NCBI GenBank assembly: GCA_001785175.1
Contig: MFSY01000129.1
Span: 1,435 to 17,493 of the forward strand
Direction of reading: 5' to 3'
Source of the DNA: Candidatus Muproteobacteria bacterium RIFCSPHIGHO2_01_FULL_65_16
GTDB lineage: Bacteria > Pseudomonadota > Gammaproteobacteria > Acidiferrobacterales > Sulfurifustaceae
Length of the DNA: 16,059 bases
The stretch's first letter is position 1. Each line of letters opens with the position of its first letter. The notes under the pieces were generated by a model, which worked only from the letters and a program-made list of their open reading frames with translations, searched no databases and was not told the DNA's origin. The position numbers and the translations under genes were made by a program. Below, in pieces: positions 1-7,634 of the stretch.

Positions 1-39
1 CTGCTAGGGTTGAGGGCGCGATAAATTCGGAGATTCAAA

Positions 40-279
40 ATGGCGAACTCGGCGATGCCGGGCGCGGCTAAGCAGCTTGTTCAAACACTCGTTTACGGGC
101 TCACCACGCTGTTGCTTTATTCCCTGCTGTACGTCTTTGAAGACTCGGTTCTCGGTCTTTCCTCCCGCGGCGGCTGGTACTTTATTTTCCCGGTGACCAT
201 CGCGTTCGTGTTCTCGTTCGTCCACGGAACGTTCACGGGCCGGTTCTGGGACGTTCTGGGCATAAAGGCAAGAAAATAA
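40..279 (+). CDS. Small two-helix membrane protein, unknown function
   Basis: A 79-residue protein that I do not recognise. Two hydrophobic stretches at about residues 14-34 and 45-64 suggest an inner-membrane protein with a short loop between them (EDSVLGLSSRGG) and a basic C-terminal tail ending in KARK. The ATG start is supported by a CGGAG ribosome-binding site at 28-32, seven bases upstream. It ends 13 bases before the TauE/SafE-UspA fusion gene on the same strand, so the two are probably co-transcribed. It may be an accessory subunit of that transporter or simply a neighbour. No catalytic or metal-binding motif is visible. That it is real is likely from the ribosome site, the membrane pattern and the operon position; its function is open. 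Confidence 0.7.
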   Translation: MANSAMPGAAKQLVQTLVYGLTTLLLYSLLYVFEDSVLGLSSRGGWYFIFPVTIAFVFSFVHGTFTGRFWDVLGIKARK

Positions 280-292
280 CAAGGGCAACATC

Positions 293-2233
293 GTGGAACT
301 GGCAGCGAATTTCGTTCATCTCGACCCCCTCCACATTTTTTACCTGTTCACCGTCGGCGTCATCGGCGGCCTCGTGAGCGGCTTCATCGGCTCCGGCGGC
401 GCCTTCGTGCTCACGCCCGCAATGATGAGCATGGGCGTACCGGGTGTGGTCGCGGTCGCGAGCAACATCTGCCACAAGTTCCCCAAGGCTCTGGTCGGAG
501 CGCTCAAGCGCGCCAAGTACGGCCAGGTGGACGTGAAGCTCGGGCTGGTTGTGGGCGCCTCGGCCGAAGCCGGCATGCTCTACGGGGCGCACGTGCAGGA
601 GACGATCAAGCGCGCCTTCGGCGACTCCGGCTCCAATCTCTATGTGAGCGCGGCCTTCGTCGTGGTGCTCGCGATCGTCGGCGGCTACGTGCTGCGCGAC
701 GCCTGGAAAATACACAAGTCCGGCGCCGCCGACGCCGAGGAAAAAGTAAACGCGCTCGCCCGCCGCGCCCAGGCGATCCACATCCCCTACACCATGATGT
801 ACTTCAAGAGCCTCAACGCGCGGGTCTCGATTCTTTTTACCGTGCCGCTCGGATTCGCCACCGGCATGCTCGCCGCCACCATCGCCGTGGGCGGCTTCAT
901 CGGCGTGCCGGGCATGCACTACGTGCTGGGCGCGCCAAGCCTCATGGCCTCGGCGACCGAGCTCGTCGTCGCCTTCGTGATGGGGCTCGGCGGCACCATC
1001 AAATACGCCTGGAGCGGTTTCGTGGACATACGGCTGGCGATGATCATCCTCGCCGGCTCGCTGTTCGGCATTCAGCTCGGTGCGATCGGCACCACTTACG
1101 TCAAGCCGTACCTGATCAAGGTGGTGATGGGCGTGATCATGGTGCTCGTGCTGTTCTCGCGCGGCATCGTCATCCCGGTGTATCTCGCGGAGCTTAAGAT
1201 CATCGGCGCGCTCGGTCCGACCACGGTGACCGCGCTCAACGGCGTGAGCTTCGCCATCATGATCCTCGCGCTCGCCTCGGGCGCATTTATCATCCTCGCC
1301 GCCCTGGCGAAAGGCATCCGCGCCGAGCGGCGCGCGGAGGCGCTCGCCGCGCCGGCGTTCGCCGCCGGCACGGTGGCGGTTCCGGTCAGTCCGCAGCTTT
1401 CGCCCATCGGGCGGTTCGAGCGCTTCCTGCTGGCGACCGACGGCTCCGAATTCAGCACCGGCGCCGTGCGCGAGTCGCTCCGCATGGCGCAGAAATGCGG
1501 CGCCCGGCTGCATGTCGTCTCGGTCCTCTCGCACGATGTGGAGTATGAATCCTTGGGCGAGCAACTGCTCAAGCAAGAACTGGACAAGGCCCAGGCGCAC
1601 CTGGAGCAGGTGCAAGCCCAGGCCGCGGCGGCCGGCATCGCGTGCGAGACGCGTCACGTCCAGGCATCCGAAATCTACCAGGAGATCGTCAATGAGGCCG
1701 AGCGGGTGCAGGCGGATCTCATCATCATGGGCCGGCGCGGCGGGCACGCCCTGGCGCGCATGATGCTCGGCGACACCACCGCCAAGGTGATCGGGCATGC
1801 GCGCTGCAGCGTGCTGGTCGTGCCGCGCGCCGCGGAGCTGGCGGGCCGGCACTTCGTGCTCGCCACCGACGGCTCGCGCTACGCCGACGCCGCGGCGGCG
1901 ACCGTCGCCAGCCTCGCCGGGCTCTGCCACACCCCGGTCACCGTGGTCTCGGTGACCATGCCGAGCCACAGCAAGCAGCGACGCGAGGAGGCCAAGCGCG
2001 CGGTGCGGCGCACCGTCGTGTTTCTCAAGCAGGAGGGCGTTGCGGCTGATGGCGATGTGCTCCACGGCCGTGCGGATCGCATGATCGTGGAGGCCGCGCA
2101 GACGAAAAACTCCGACCTGATCGTGATCGGCAGCCACGGCCGCACCGGACTGGAGCGCGCCCTGCTCGGGAGCATCTCCGAGCGGATCATCGGCGAAACC
2201 CGCAACGCCGTGCTGGTCGTCAAGGCGGCCTGA
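293..2233 (+). CDS. TauE/SafE (TSUP) family permease fused to two UspA domains
   Basis: This 646-residue inner-membrane protein has three parts. Residues about 10-345 form a TauE/SafE permease with several hydrophobic helices and a glycine-rich opening (GGLVSGFIGSGGAF); the family exports sulfite, sulfonates or related small anions. Residues about 375-505 and 521-645 are two universal stress protein (UspA) domains, each opening with [LV]LATDGS. The second UspA domain has the full nucleotide-binding signature G-2x-G-9x-G-S (G613, G616, G626, S627). The first has G480, G483 and G493 but Asp494 instead of Ser/Thr, so it may bind nucleotide differently or not at all. The GTG start is supported by AAGGG at 281-285. 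Plain TSUP proteins are about 250-300 residues, so the tandem cytosolic Usp pair is a large addition and suggests nucleotide-dependent control of transport. The substrate cannot be told from sequence alone. Confidence 0.9.
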   Translation: MELAANFVHLDPLHIFYLFTVGVIGGLVSGFIGSGGAFVLTPAMMSMGVPGVVAVASNICHKFPKALVGALKRAKYGQVDVKLGLVVGASAEAGMLYGAHVQETIKRAFGDSGSNLYVSAAFVVVLAIVGGYVLRDAWKIHKSGAADAEEKVNALARRAQAIHIPYTMMYFKSLNARVSILFTVPLGFATGMLAATIAVGGFIGVPGMHYVLGAPSLMASATELVVAFVMGLGGTIKYAWSGFVDIRLAMIILAGSLFGIQLGAIGTTYVKPYLIKVVMGVIMVLVLFSRGIVIPVYLAELKIIGALGPTTVTALNGVSFAIMILALASGAFIILAALAKGIRAERRAEALAAPAFAAGTVAVPVSPQLSPIGRFERFLLATDGSEFSTGAVRESLRMAQKCGARLHVVSVLSHDVEYESLGEQLLKQELDKAQAHLEQVQAQAAAAGIACETRHVQASEIYQEIVNEAERVQADLIIMGRRGGHALARMMLGDTTAKVIGHARCSVLVVPRAAELAGRHFVLATDGSRYADAAAATVASLAGLCHTPVTVVSVTMPSHSKQRREEAKRAVRRTVVFLKQEGVAADGDVLHGRADRMIVEAAQTKNSDLIVIGSHGRTGLERALLGSISERIIGETRNAVLVVKAA

Positions 2234-2321
2234 TTTTCAGCTTTTTCTCGGATCGGCTCCGTTCCCGCCGGCCGTCCGGCCCGGATCGGACGCGTCCCGC
2301 GACGCGCTGTCAGCTAAGGGA

Positions 2322-2330
2322 TGCTAGAAT
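2322..2330 (+). promoter_or_regulatory. Candidate extended -10 promoter for the CNNM/CorB gene
   Basis: TGC-TAGAAT matches an extended -10 box (TGn followed by TAGAAT, 5 of 6 to TATAAT). No convincing -35 hexamer lies 16-18 bases upstream, as expected for the extended -10 class. Transcription would begin near 2337, giving a leader of about 20-26 bases before the TTG start. It lies in the 123-base gap after the transporter gene. This is pattern recognition only. Confidence 0.45.
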
Positions 2331-2356
2331 CCGCGCCATGCAAACACTGAGACCCA

Positions 2357-3634
2357 TTGACCTTGAGTGCTGACCCGCTCGGCGCGCTCGTCGCCGCCCT
2401 GATTTTCCTCATCCTGCTGTCCGCGTTCTTCTCCGCAGCTGAAATCGGCCTGATGACCCTGAACCGCTACCGCCTGCGGAGCCAGGCGGAGGCCGGACAT
2501 CGCGGCGCGCGTCTGGCGCGCAAGCTCCTCGAGCGCCCCGACCGGCTGCTCGGGGTGATCCTGCTCGGCAACAACTTCGCCAACATCGCCGCCTCGTTTG
2601 TCGCCTCGCTGATCACGCTGCAAATATACGGCGAGCGGGCGCTCGCCGTCGCGGCGGCGCTGCTGACGTTCGTGGTGCTGGTGTTTTCCGAGGTCGCCCC
2701 CAAGACGCTCGCCGCGCTCAACCCGGAGCGCGTCGCCTACCCCGCGGCCTACGTCCTGCGCCCGCTGCTGCTCACGTTTTATCCGCTGGTGTGGCTCACC
2801 AACATCATCGCCAACGGGACACTGCGCCTCTTCGGCATCTCGGTCAGGAAAAAGACCCCGACCGAGATCACCGCCGAAGAGCTGCGGGCGCTGGTGCGCG
2901 AGGCCGACGTGCTGATTCCCGAGGCGCACCAGGACATGCTGCTCGCCATCCTCGATCTCGAGAAAATCACCGTGGACGACATCATGGTGCCGCGCAACCG
3001 CATCGAGGGCGTCAATCTGGACGCCGACTGGGATGAGATCGTGAATCAGCTCACCGGCAGCCGCTATACCAATCTGCCGGTCTACCGCGGGAGCCTCGAC
3101 AACGTTGTCGGCGTGATCCATGTGCGCCTGGTGCTGAACCTCATGCGCGAAGGCAGGCTGGAGCGCGAATCGCTGCAGGCGGCCGTGGCTGAACCGTACT
3201 TCATCCCGCAGGGGACCACGCTCAACACCCAACTGCTCAACTTCAAGGAGGCCAAGCGGCGCATCGGGCTGGTGGTGGACGAATACGGCGACATCCAGGG
3301 GCTGGTGTCGCTCGACGAGATCCTCGAGGAGATCGTGGGCGATTTCACCACCCGGGCGCTGGGCAAGATCGAGGATGTCACGCCGCAGGCGGACGGCAGT
3401 TACCTCGTGCGCGGCACGGTGAATCTGCGGGACCTCAACCGCAAGCTCGACTGGCGGTTGCCGACGGAGGAATCCCACACCCTGAACGGCCTGATTCTGG
3501 AGTATCTGGAGGACATCCCGGAAGCCGGAACCAGCCTCATGCTGAACGGCTACCAGATCGAAATCCTGCGCACCCGCGGGACCGCCGTGGAGGTGGCGCG
3601 CGTCCGCCCCGCGCGTCCCGGAGCCCCCGCGTAG
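2357..3634 (+). CDS. CNNM/CBS/CorC-domain membrane protein (HlyC/CorC family, YfjD/CorB-like)
   Basis: A 425-residue protein that follows Escherichia coli YfjD closely by eye. An N-terminal CNNM (DUF21) membrane domain covers about 5-190 and includes SAFFSAAEIGLMTLNRYRL and LLGNNFANI. A paired CBS domain (about 205-335) starts after VDDIMVPR and includes DEYGDIQGLVSLDEILEEI. A C-terminal CorC/HlyC domain (about 345-420) includes LNGLILEYLEDIPEAG. The family is linked to magnesium/cobalt efflux or resistance, with the CBS pair sensing adenine nucleotides. The start is uncertain: TTG at 2357 or TTG at 2363 both fit, and neither has a good ribosome site. A 12-codon ATG reading frame at 2338-2373 overlaps it out of frame. 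The gene has its own candidate promoter. Family assignment is firm; the transported ion is not shown. Confidence 0.9.
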   Translation: MTLSADPLGALVAALIFLILLSAFFSAAEIGLMTLNRYRLRSQAEAGHRGARLARKLLERPDRLLGVILLGNNFANIAASFVASLITLQIYGERALAVAAALLTFVVLVFSEVAPKTLAALNPERVAYPAAYVLRPLLLTFYPLVWLTNIIANGTLRLFGISVRKKTPTEITAEELRALVREADVLIPEAHQDMLLAILDLEKITVDDIMVPRNRIEGVNLDADWDEIVNQLTGSRYTNLPVYRGSLDNVVGVIHVRLVLNLMREGRLERESLQAAVAEPYFIPQGTTLNTQLLNFKEAKRRIGLVVDEYGDIQGLVSLDEILEEIVGDFTTRALGKIEDVTPQADGSYLVRGTVNLRDLNRKLDWRLPTEESHTLNGLILEYLEDIPEAGTSLMLNGYQIEILRTRGTAVEVARVRPARPGAPA

Positions 3635-3681
3635 CGGTCAACCCGAAGGCGCTCGAAACGACGGCGCCGCGAACCGTTTTT
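3634..3681 (+). terminator. Possible rho-independent terminator after the CNNM/CorC gene
   Basis: Nested complementary blocks lie just after the stop codon: CGGT (3635-3638) with ACCG (3673-3676) outside, and GGCGC (3648-3652) with GCGCC (3664-3668) inside. TTTTTATCTT follows from 3677. The stem is interrupted and short, so this is a moderate candidate. It sits directly before the putative hyf promoter, which fits a transcript boundary. Confidence 0.35.
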
Positions 3682-3684
3682 ATC

Positions 3685-3713
3685 TTGAATTTTCCGGCCG
3701 CGGGCACTAGCAT
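3685..3713 (+). promoter_or_regulatory. Candidate sigma70 promoter for the hyf operon
   Basis: TTGAAT (3685-3690, 4 of 6 to consensus) and TAGCAT (3708-3713, 4 of 6) are separated by exactly 17 bases. Transcription would start near 3720, leaving about 108 bases of leader before hyfB. It is the best promoter-like pair in the 193-base gap. No operator is recognisable. Confidence 0.35.
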
Positions 3714-3827
3714 CACATCCGGCAGTTAAGAAAATCTCCCTGGGTTTCACCCGCGAGCAGCGGTAACTGAAGCGGCAAACGTCCCTCGCTTCTGCGGCCC
3801 GCGTGCAGCCCCAGGCTTAGGAATAAC

Positions 3828-5855
3828 TTGTCGCCTCTGAGTCTCGCCTATCTGGCATTAGCGTGCGCCCTGGCGTCGGGCGTCTTGTCCCTCGGCGCGG
3901 ACCGTTATGCGTCGCTGCTGCGTTACGGTTCGACCATTCTGCTCGGCGCGGCTGGTCTGGCGGCCGTCGGCGCCGGCGGCTGGAGTCTGCTGCACGAATC
4001 GCGCCACGCCGATCAACTCCTGCTCGGGCTGCCCTGGCTCAAGTGGCATGTGCGCCTCGATCCGCTTTCCGGATTCTTTTTCGTCGTCGTCGGCCTGCTC
4101 GTGGCCGCCGTGAGCCTCTACGCGCCGGGTTATCTGCGCGAATTCGCGCACCGCCAGAACATCCACTCGCGCGCCGCGCTCGGCGTGGCCACCGCGTTGT
4201 TCGTCCTCGGCATGTTGCTGGTGCTGCTGGCCGACGACGCCTTCGTGTTCATGATCGCCTGGGAGCTGATGTCGGTGTCGTCCTATTTCCTCGTCGCCTA
4301 TCAGCACCAGCACGCGCCCAACCGCCGCGCCGCGTTTCTGTACCTGCTGATGGCGCACGTCGGCGGGCTCGCGATCCTGCTCGGCTTCGGCGTGCTCGCC
4401 GCGTTCGGCGGCGGCTTCACCTTCGAGGCCATGCGCGCCGCGAATCTCTCCGCCGCCTGGGCCTCGATCGCGTTCGCGCTGGTCTTCTTCGGCTTCGGCA
4501 TGAAGGCCGGCATGGTGCCGCTCCACGCGTGGCTGCCGGAGGCGCACCCGGCGGCGCCGTCGCACATCTCCGCGCTCATGAGCGGCGTGATGCTCAAGGT
4601 GGCGATCTACGGTCTCGTGCGCCTGACCTACGACCTGATCGGCGATATCCAGTGGCAGTGGGGCGTGGCGGTGCTGGTCCTCGGCACCGCCTCCACCCTC
4701 CTCGGCGTGCTGTACGCGCTGATGCAGCACGACCTCAAGCGCCTGCTCGCCTACCACTCGGTGGAGAATATCGGCATCATTCTCATGGGCCTGGGCCTGT
4801 CCATGATCTTCATCAGCAACGGCAAGCCGGTGCTCGGCGTCCTGGGCCTGGTGGCGGCGCTGTATCACACGCTCAATCACGCGCTGTTCAAGGGCCTGCT
4901 GTTCCTCGGCGCGGGCGCCGTCGCCCACGCCTGCGGCGAAAACGATCTGAACAACATGGGCGGGCTGATCCGGCGCATGCCCCAGACCGCGGTGTTCTTC
5001 CTGGTCGGCTGTCTGGCGATCTCGGGCCTGCCGCCGCTGAACGGCTTTGTCTCGGAGTGGCTCACGTTCCAGACCGCGCTGCAGGCGCCGGCGCTCGCCA
5101 GCGGCGTGCTGCGCGCGCTCATTCCCATCGCCGCCGCGGTCCTGGCGCTGTCGGCGGCGCTCGCCGCCGCCTGTTTCGTCAAGGTCTACGGCGTGGCCTT
5201 TCTCGGCCAGCCGCGCGGCCGGCGCGTCGGCCACGCGCACGAGGTGGACATCGGCATGCGCGCGGCCATGGGGCTGCTGGCGCTGCTGTGCCTGGTCTTC
5301 GGCGTGCTGCCGACATTCTTTATTGACGCGATTGACGGCATCCCGCGGATGCTGCTCGGGATCACGCCGCCGAGCGCGACCGCCGGCGGCTGGCTGTGGC
5401 TGACGCCGGTCTCGCCCAGGGTGGCGTCGTATTCCGCCCCGCTCGTGTTCGCCGGCGTCGTCCTCATCGGCGGCCTGGTCTTCCTGCTGCTGCGGGTGCG
5501 GCGGAAGAACATCCGGCGCGGCTATCCCTGGGACTGCGGCTTCGGCGCGCTCAACGCGCGCATGCAGTACACCGCCACCTCTTTCTCCATGCCGATCCGG
5601 CGCGTGTTCGCGCCGGTGTGGGACATCGAGGAGGAGATCGAGGAAACCAAACACGCGAACCAGCCGTTCCGGCCCGCGGCCATCCGCCACCAGCTGCACG
5701 TGCAGGACAAATCCTGGCCGCGGCTGTACGAGCCCATCGGCCGCCTGGTGCTCGCCGCCGCGCGCCGCATCGGACTGATCCAGACCGGCAGCATTCACAC
5801 CTATCTCGCCTACTCGTTCTTCACGCTGCTGTTGCTGCTGTGGGTGGTCACATGA
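3828..5855 (+). CDS. hyfB: Hydrogenase-4-type antiporter-like subunit B (NuoL/MrpA family)
   Basis: A 675-residue polytopic membrane protein of the proton-conducting NuoL/M/N and Mrp antiporter family; HyfB proteins are usually about 670 residues. The family's key charged residues are visible: Glu146 in the motif AWELMSVSSYFLV and Lys226 in GFGMKAGMVPLHAWLPEAHP, followed by YHTLNHALFKGLLFLGAG and SGLPPLNGFVSEWL. The HyfB-specific C-terminal region is intact from YPWDCGFGALN (566 on) through QYTATSFSMPIRR. The TTG start is preceded by AGGA at 3819-3822. It opens the six-gene operon, and its TGA overlaps the hyfC ATG (ATGA at 5852-5855). In the complex it would move protons or sodium ions, coupled to the peripheral arm. 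Start codon moderately sure, family very sure. Confidence 0.93.
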   Translation: MSPLSLAYLALACALASGVLSLGADRYASLLRYGSTILLGAAGLAAVGAGGWSLLHESRHADQLLLGLPWLKWHVRLDPLSGFFFVVVGLLVAAVSLYAPGYLREFAHRQNIHSRAALGVATALFVLGMLLVLLADDAFVFMIAWELMSVSSYFLVAYQHQHAPNRRAAFLYLLMAHVGGLAILLGFGVLAAFGGGFTFEAMRAANLSAAWASIAFALVFFGFGMKAGMVPLHAWLPEAHPAAPSHISALMSGVMLKVAIYGLVRLTYDLIGDIQWQWGVAVLVLGTASTLLGVLYALMQHDLKRLLAYHSVENIGIILMGLGLSMIFISNGKPVLGVLGLVAALYHTLNHALFKGLLFLGAGAVAHACGENDLNNMGGLIRRMPQTAVFFLVGCLAISGLPPLNGFVSEWLTFQTALQAPALASGVLRALIPIAAAVLALSAALAAACFVKVYGVAFLGQPRGRRVGHAHEVDIGMRAAMGLLALLCLVFGVLPTFFIDAIDGIPRMLLGITPPSATAGGWLWLTPVSPRVASYSAPLVFAGVVLIGGLVFLLLRVRRKNIRRGYPWDCGFGALNARMQYTATSFSMPIRRVFAPVWDIEEEIEETKHANQPFRPAAIRHQLHVQDKSWPRLYEPIGRLVLAAARRIGLIQTGSIHTYLAYSFFTLLLLLWVVT

Positions 5856-6799
5856 CGGCCTGGCTGCTCGGTGTGCTGCAAACCCTGCTGTTCGTCGTGA
5901 GCGCGCCGCTGCTCGCGGGCTGGATCAAGCGCGTCAAATGCCACATGCAGAACCGCGCCGCGCCCGCGCTCTGGCAGCCGTACCGCGATCTGGCGAAGCT
6001 GCTGCGCAAGCGCGTGGTGCTGGCCGAGCACGCCTCGTGGGTGTTCCGCGCCACGCCGTTTATCGTTTTCGGCGCCACGATCCTCGCGGCGGCGGTGGTG
6101 CCGTTGGTGCTGGCGCAGCACCCGGCCGCGGCCGTCGCCGACGTCATCGTGCTCGTCGGGTTCCTCGCGCTCGCGCGTTTCTTCACCGCGCTCGCCGGCA
6201 TGGACATCGGCACCGCCTTCGGCGGCATGGGCTCATCGCGCGAGATGATGATCGGGGCGCTCGCCGAGCCGGTGATGCTGATGGCCGTGTTCACCCTCTC
6301 GATGACCGCCTCCACGACCAACCTTTCGGAGGCCGTCGGCTACACGCTCAACGGCGGCCTGGTGCTGCGGCCGTCGTTCGTCTTCGCGCTCCTCGGCCTC
6401 ATGATGGTGGCGGTGGCCGAGACCGGACGCATCCCGGTGGACAACCCGGCCACGCACCTCGAGCTGACCATGGTGCACGAGGCCATGATCCTGGAATACT
6501 CGGGGCGCCACCTGGCGCTCATCGAATGGGCGGCGCAGATCAAGCTCATGGTTTACATGGTGCTGATCGCCAACATCTTCCTGCCCTGGGGCATCGCCAC
6601 CGAATTGACCGCGCAGGCCGCGGCGCTCGGCGTGACCGCCATCGGCGCCAAGCTCGCCCTGCTCGGCGTGCTGCTGATCCTGTGGGAGACGGTCATGGCC
6701 AAGATGCGGCTGTTCCGCGTGCCGCAATTCCTCGGCTTCGCCTTCCTCCTGAGCCTGCTCGGCATGCTGACGCACGTCGTGCTGGAAACCGGAGGATAA
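5852..6799 (+). CDS. hyfC: Hydrogenase-4-type membrane anchor subunit C (NuoH-like)
   Basis: A 315-residue hydrophobic protein of the NuoH/HyfC/HycD family. This subunit connects the peripheral iron-sulfur arm to the antiporter-like subunits. The diagnostic acidic loop is present: ETGRIPVDNPATHLELTMVHE at residues 190-210, equivalent to the loop that faces the N2-cluster subunit. The early motif DLAKLLRK and the stretch FGGMGSSREMMIGALAEPVM also fit. The start is the ATG overlapping the hyfB stop. Longer in-frame extensions upstream lie wholly inside hyfB and are rejected. After its TAA the operon is interrupted by a 127-base repeat element before hyfE. All residues expected of the family appear present. 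Confidence 0.93.
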   Translation: MTAWLLGVLQTLLFVVSAPLLAGWIKRVKCHMQNRAAPALWQPYRDLAKLLRKRVVLAEHASWVFRATPFIVFGATILAAAVVPLVLAQHPAAAVADVIVLVGFLALARFFTALAGMDIGTAFGGMGSSREMMIGALAEPVMLMAVFTLSMTASTTNLSEAVGYTLNGGLVLRPSFVFALLGLMMVAVAETGRIPVDNPATHLELTMVHEAMILEYSGRHLALIEWAAQIKLMVYMVLIANIFLPWGIATELTAQAAALGVTAIGAKLALLGVLLILWETVMAKMRLFRVPQFLGFAFLLSLLGMLTHVVLETGG

Positions 6800-6808
6800 A
6801 GAGGATAG

Positions 6809-6908
6809 ACAGGATTTACAGGATTTCTCAGGATTTACAGGATTAATTCATGAAACCTTTTTTCAGTTTTAATCTTGTTAATCCTGTTTTTAATCCTGTA
6901 AATCCTGT
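6809..6908. repeat. Inverted array of ACAGGAT words between hyfC and hyfE
   Basis: The left arm has four ACAGGAT-like words starting at 6809, 6818, 6828 (TCAGGAT) and 6837. The right arm has four complementary words (ATC[CT]TGT) starting at 6872, 6881, 6893 and 6902. Word spacing is mostly 9-10 bases, rising to 12 once. The arms can pair into a long imperfect stem with an AT-rich loop. It is followed by a T-rich run (6911-6926) ending at the hyfE ATG, so in RNA it resembles a terminator or attenuator. From memory, ACAGGATT-type arrays are dispersed in many bacterial genomes. It contains no coding sequence. Confidence 0.85.
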
Positions 6909-6926
6909 CCATTTTATTTTTTTCTT

Positions 6927-7634
6927 ATGGATTTAACGCAGTTAGGTTTGTTCGATCAGGCGGTGCTGCTGTTTGCGGCATTTGTGCTGTTTACCTCGTT
7001 CGTCATGCTGGCGCAGGCGCGCATTGTGCCGCTGATTCACACCTTCGCCTGGCAGGGGGCGCTGCTCGCCGTCACCACGGCCCTGGTCGCCTACGCCACC
7101 AGGCATCCGCACCTGTATCTCTCGGCCGGGATCACGCTGATACTCAAGGCCGCGCTGATCCCGTGGCTGCTGCACCGCCTCACCGTGCGCCTCGGCATCC
7201 AGCGCGAGGTGGAGGCGCTCGCCTACCCCACGCTCGTGTTGATCGCGGGTGGCGCGCTGGTGATCTTCAGCTATTACGTCGCGCTGCCGATCGTGCAGCT
7301 CTCCGCCATGGTCACGCGCAACACCATCGCCGCCGGCATCGCCATCGTCCTGCTCGGCATGCTGCTCATGATTGTGCGCAAGAAGGCGATCTCGCAGGTG
7401 ATCGGCTTCATGTCGATCGAGAACGGCCTGTTCTTCGCCGCCGTGGTCTCCACCTACGGCATGCCCATGGTGGTCGAGCTCGGCATCGCCTTCGACGTGC
7501 TGGTCGCGGCCGTGCTGTTCGGCGTGTTCTTCTTCCAGATGCGCGCCTCGATTGACTCGCTCGACGTGGACCGCCTCAACCGGCTGCGCGAGGTGGACGA
7601 GCCGGCGCCCGCCCCGGAGGAGACCGCGCCGTGA
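6927..7634 (+). CDS. hyfE: Hydrogenase-4-type membrane subunit E
   Basis: A 235-residue membrane protein with about seven hydrophobic helices. The C-terminal half matches HyfE by eye: KKAISQVIGFMSIENGLFF, then VVELGIAFDVLVAAVLFGVFFFQMR, then a charged tail IDSLDVDRLNRLREVDE. HyfE-type subunits occupy the NuoJ/NuoK-like position of the membrane arm. The ATG at 6927 has no Shine-Dalgarno sequence; the preceding bases are ATTTTATTTTTTTCTT, part of the repeat element region. Translation may depend on the repeat hairpin or on weak A/T-rich initiation. The last codon overlaps the hyfF start (GTGA at 7631-7634). Confidence 0.9.
   Translation: MDLTQLGLFDQAVLLFAAFVLFTSFVMLAQARIVPLIHTFAWQGALLAVTTALVAYATRHPHLYLSAGITLILKAALIPWLLHRLTVRLGIQREVEALAYPTLVLIAGGALVIFSYYVALPIVQLSAMVTRNTIAAGIAIVLLGMLLMIVRKKAISQVIGFMSIENGLFFAAVVSTYGMPMVVELGIAFDVLVAAVLFGVFFFQMRASIDSLDVDRLNRLREVDEPAPAPEETAP

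Noticed and set aside
233..2137. Long minus-strand reading frame opposite the TSUP-UspA gene
   Set aside because: Composition is dominated by His, Arg, Glu and Ala, typical of the antisense of a high-GC gene; it has no domain pattern and the plus-strand gene is certain.
3858..5798. Long minus-strand reading frame opposite hyfB
   Set aside because: Antisense shadow with biased His/Arg/Gln content; hyfB is unmistakable on the other strand.
5396..5851. Upstream in-frame extension of hyfC
   Set aside because: It lies entirely within hyfB in another frame; the ATG in the ATGA overlap at 5852 starts the conserved HyfC sequence.
6809..6908. CRISPR array
   Set aside because: Words are only 7-8 bases with 2-5-base gaps and are inverted, with no spacers of CRISPR length and no cas genes.
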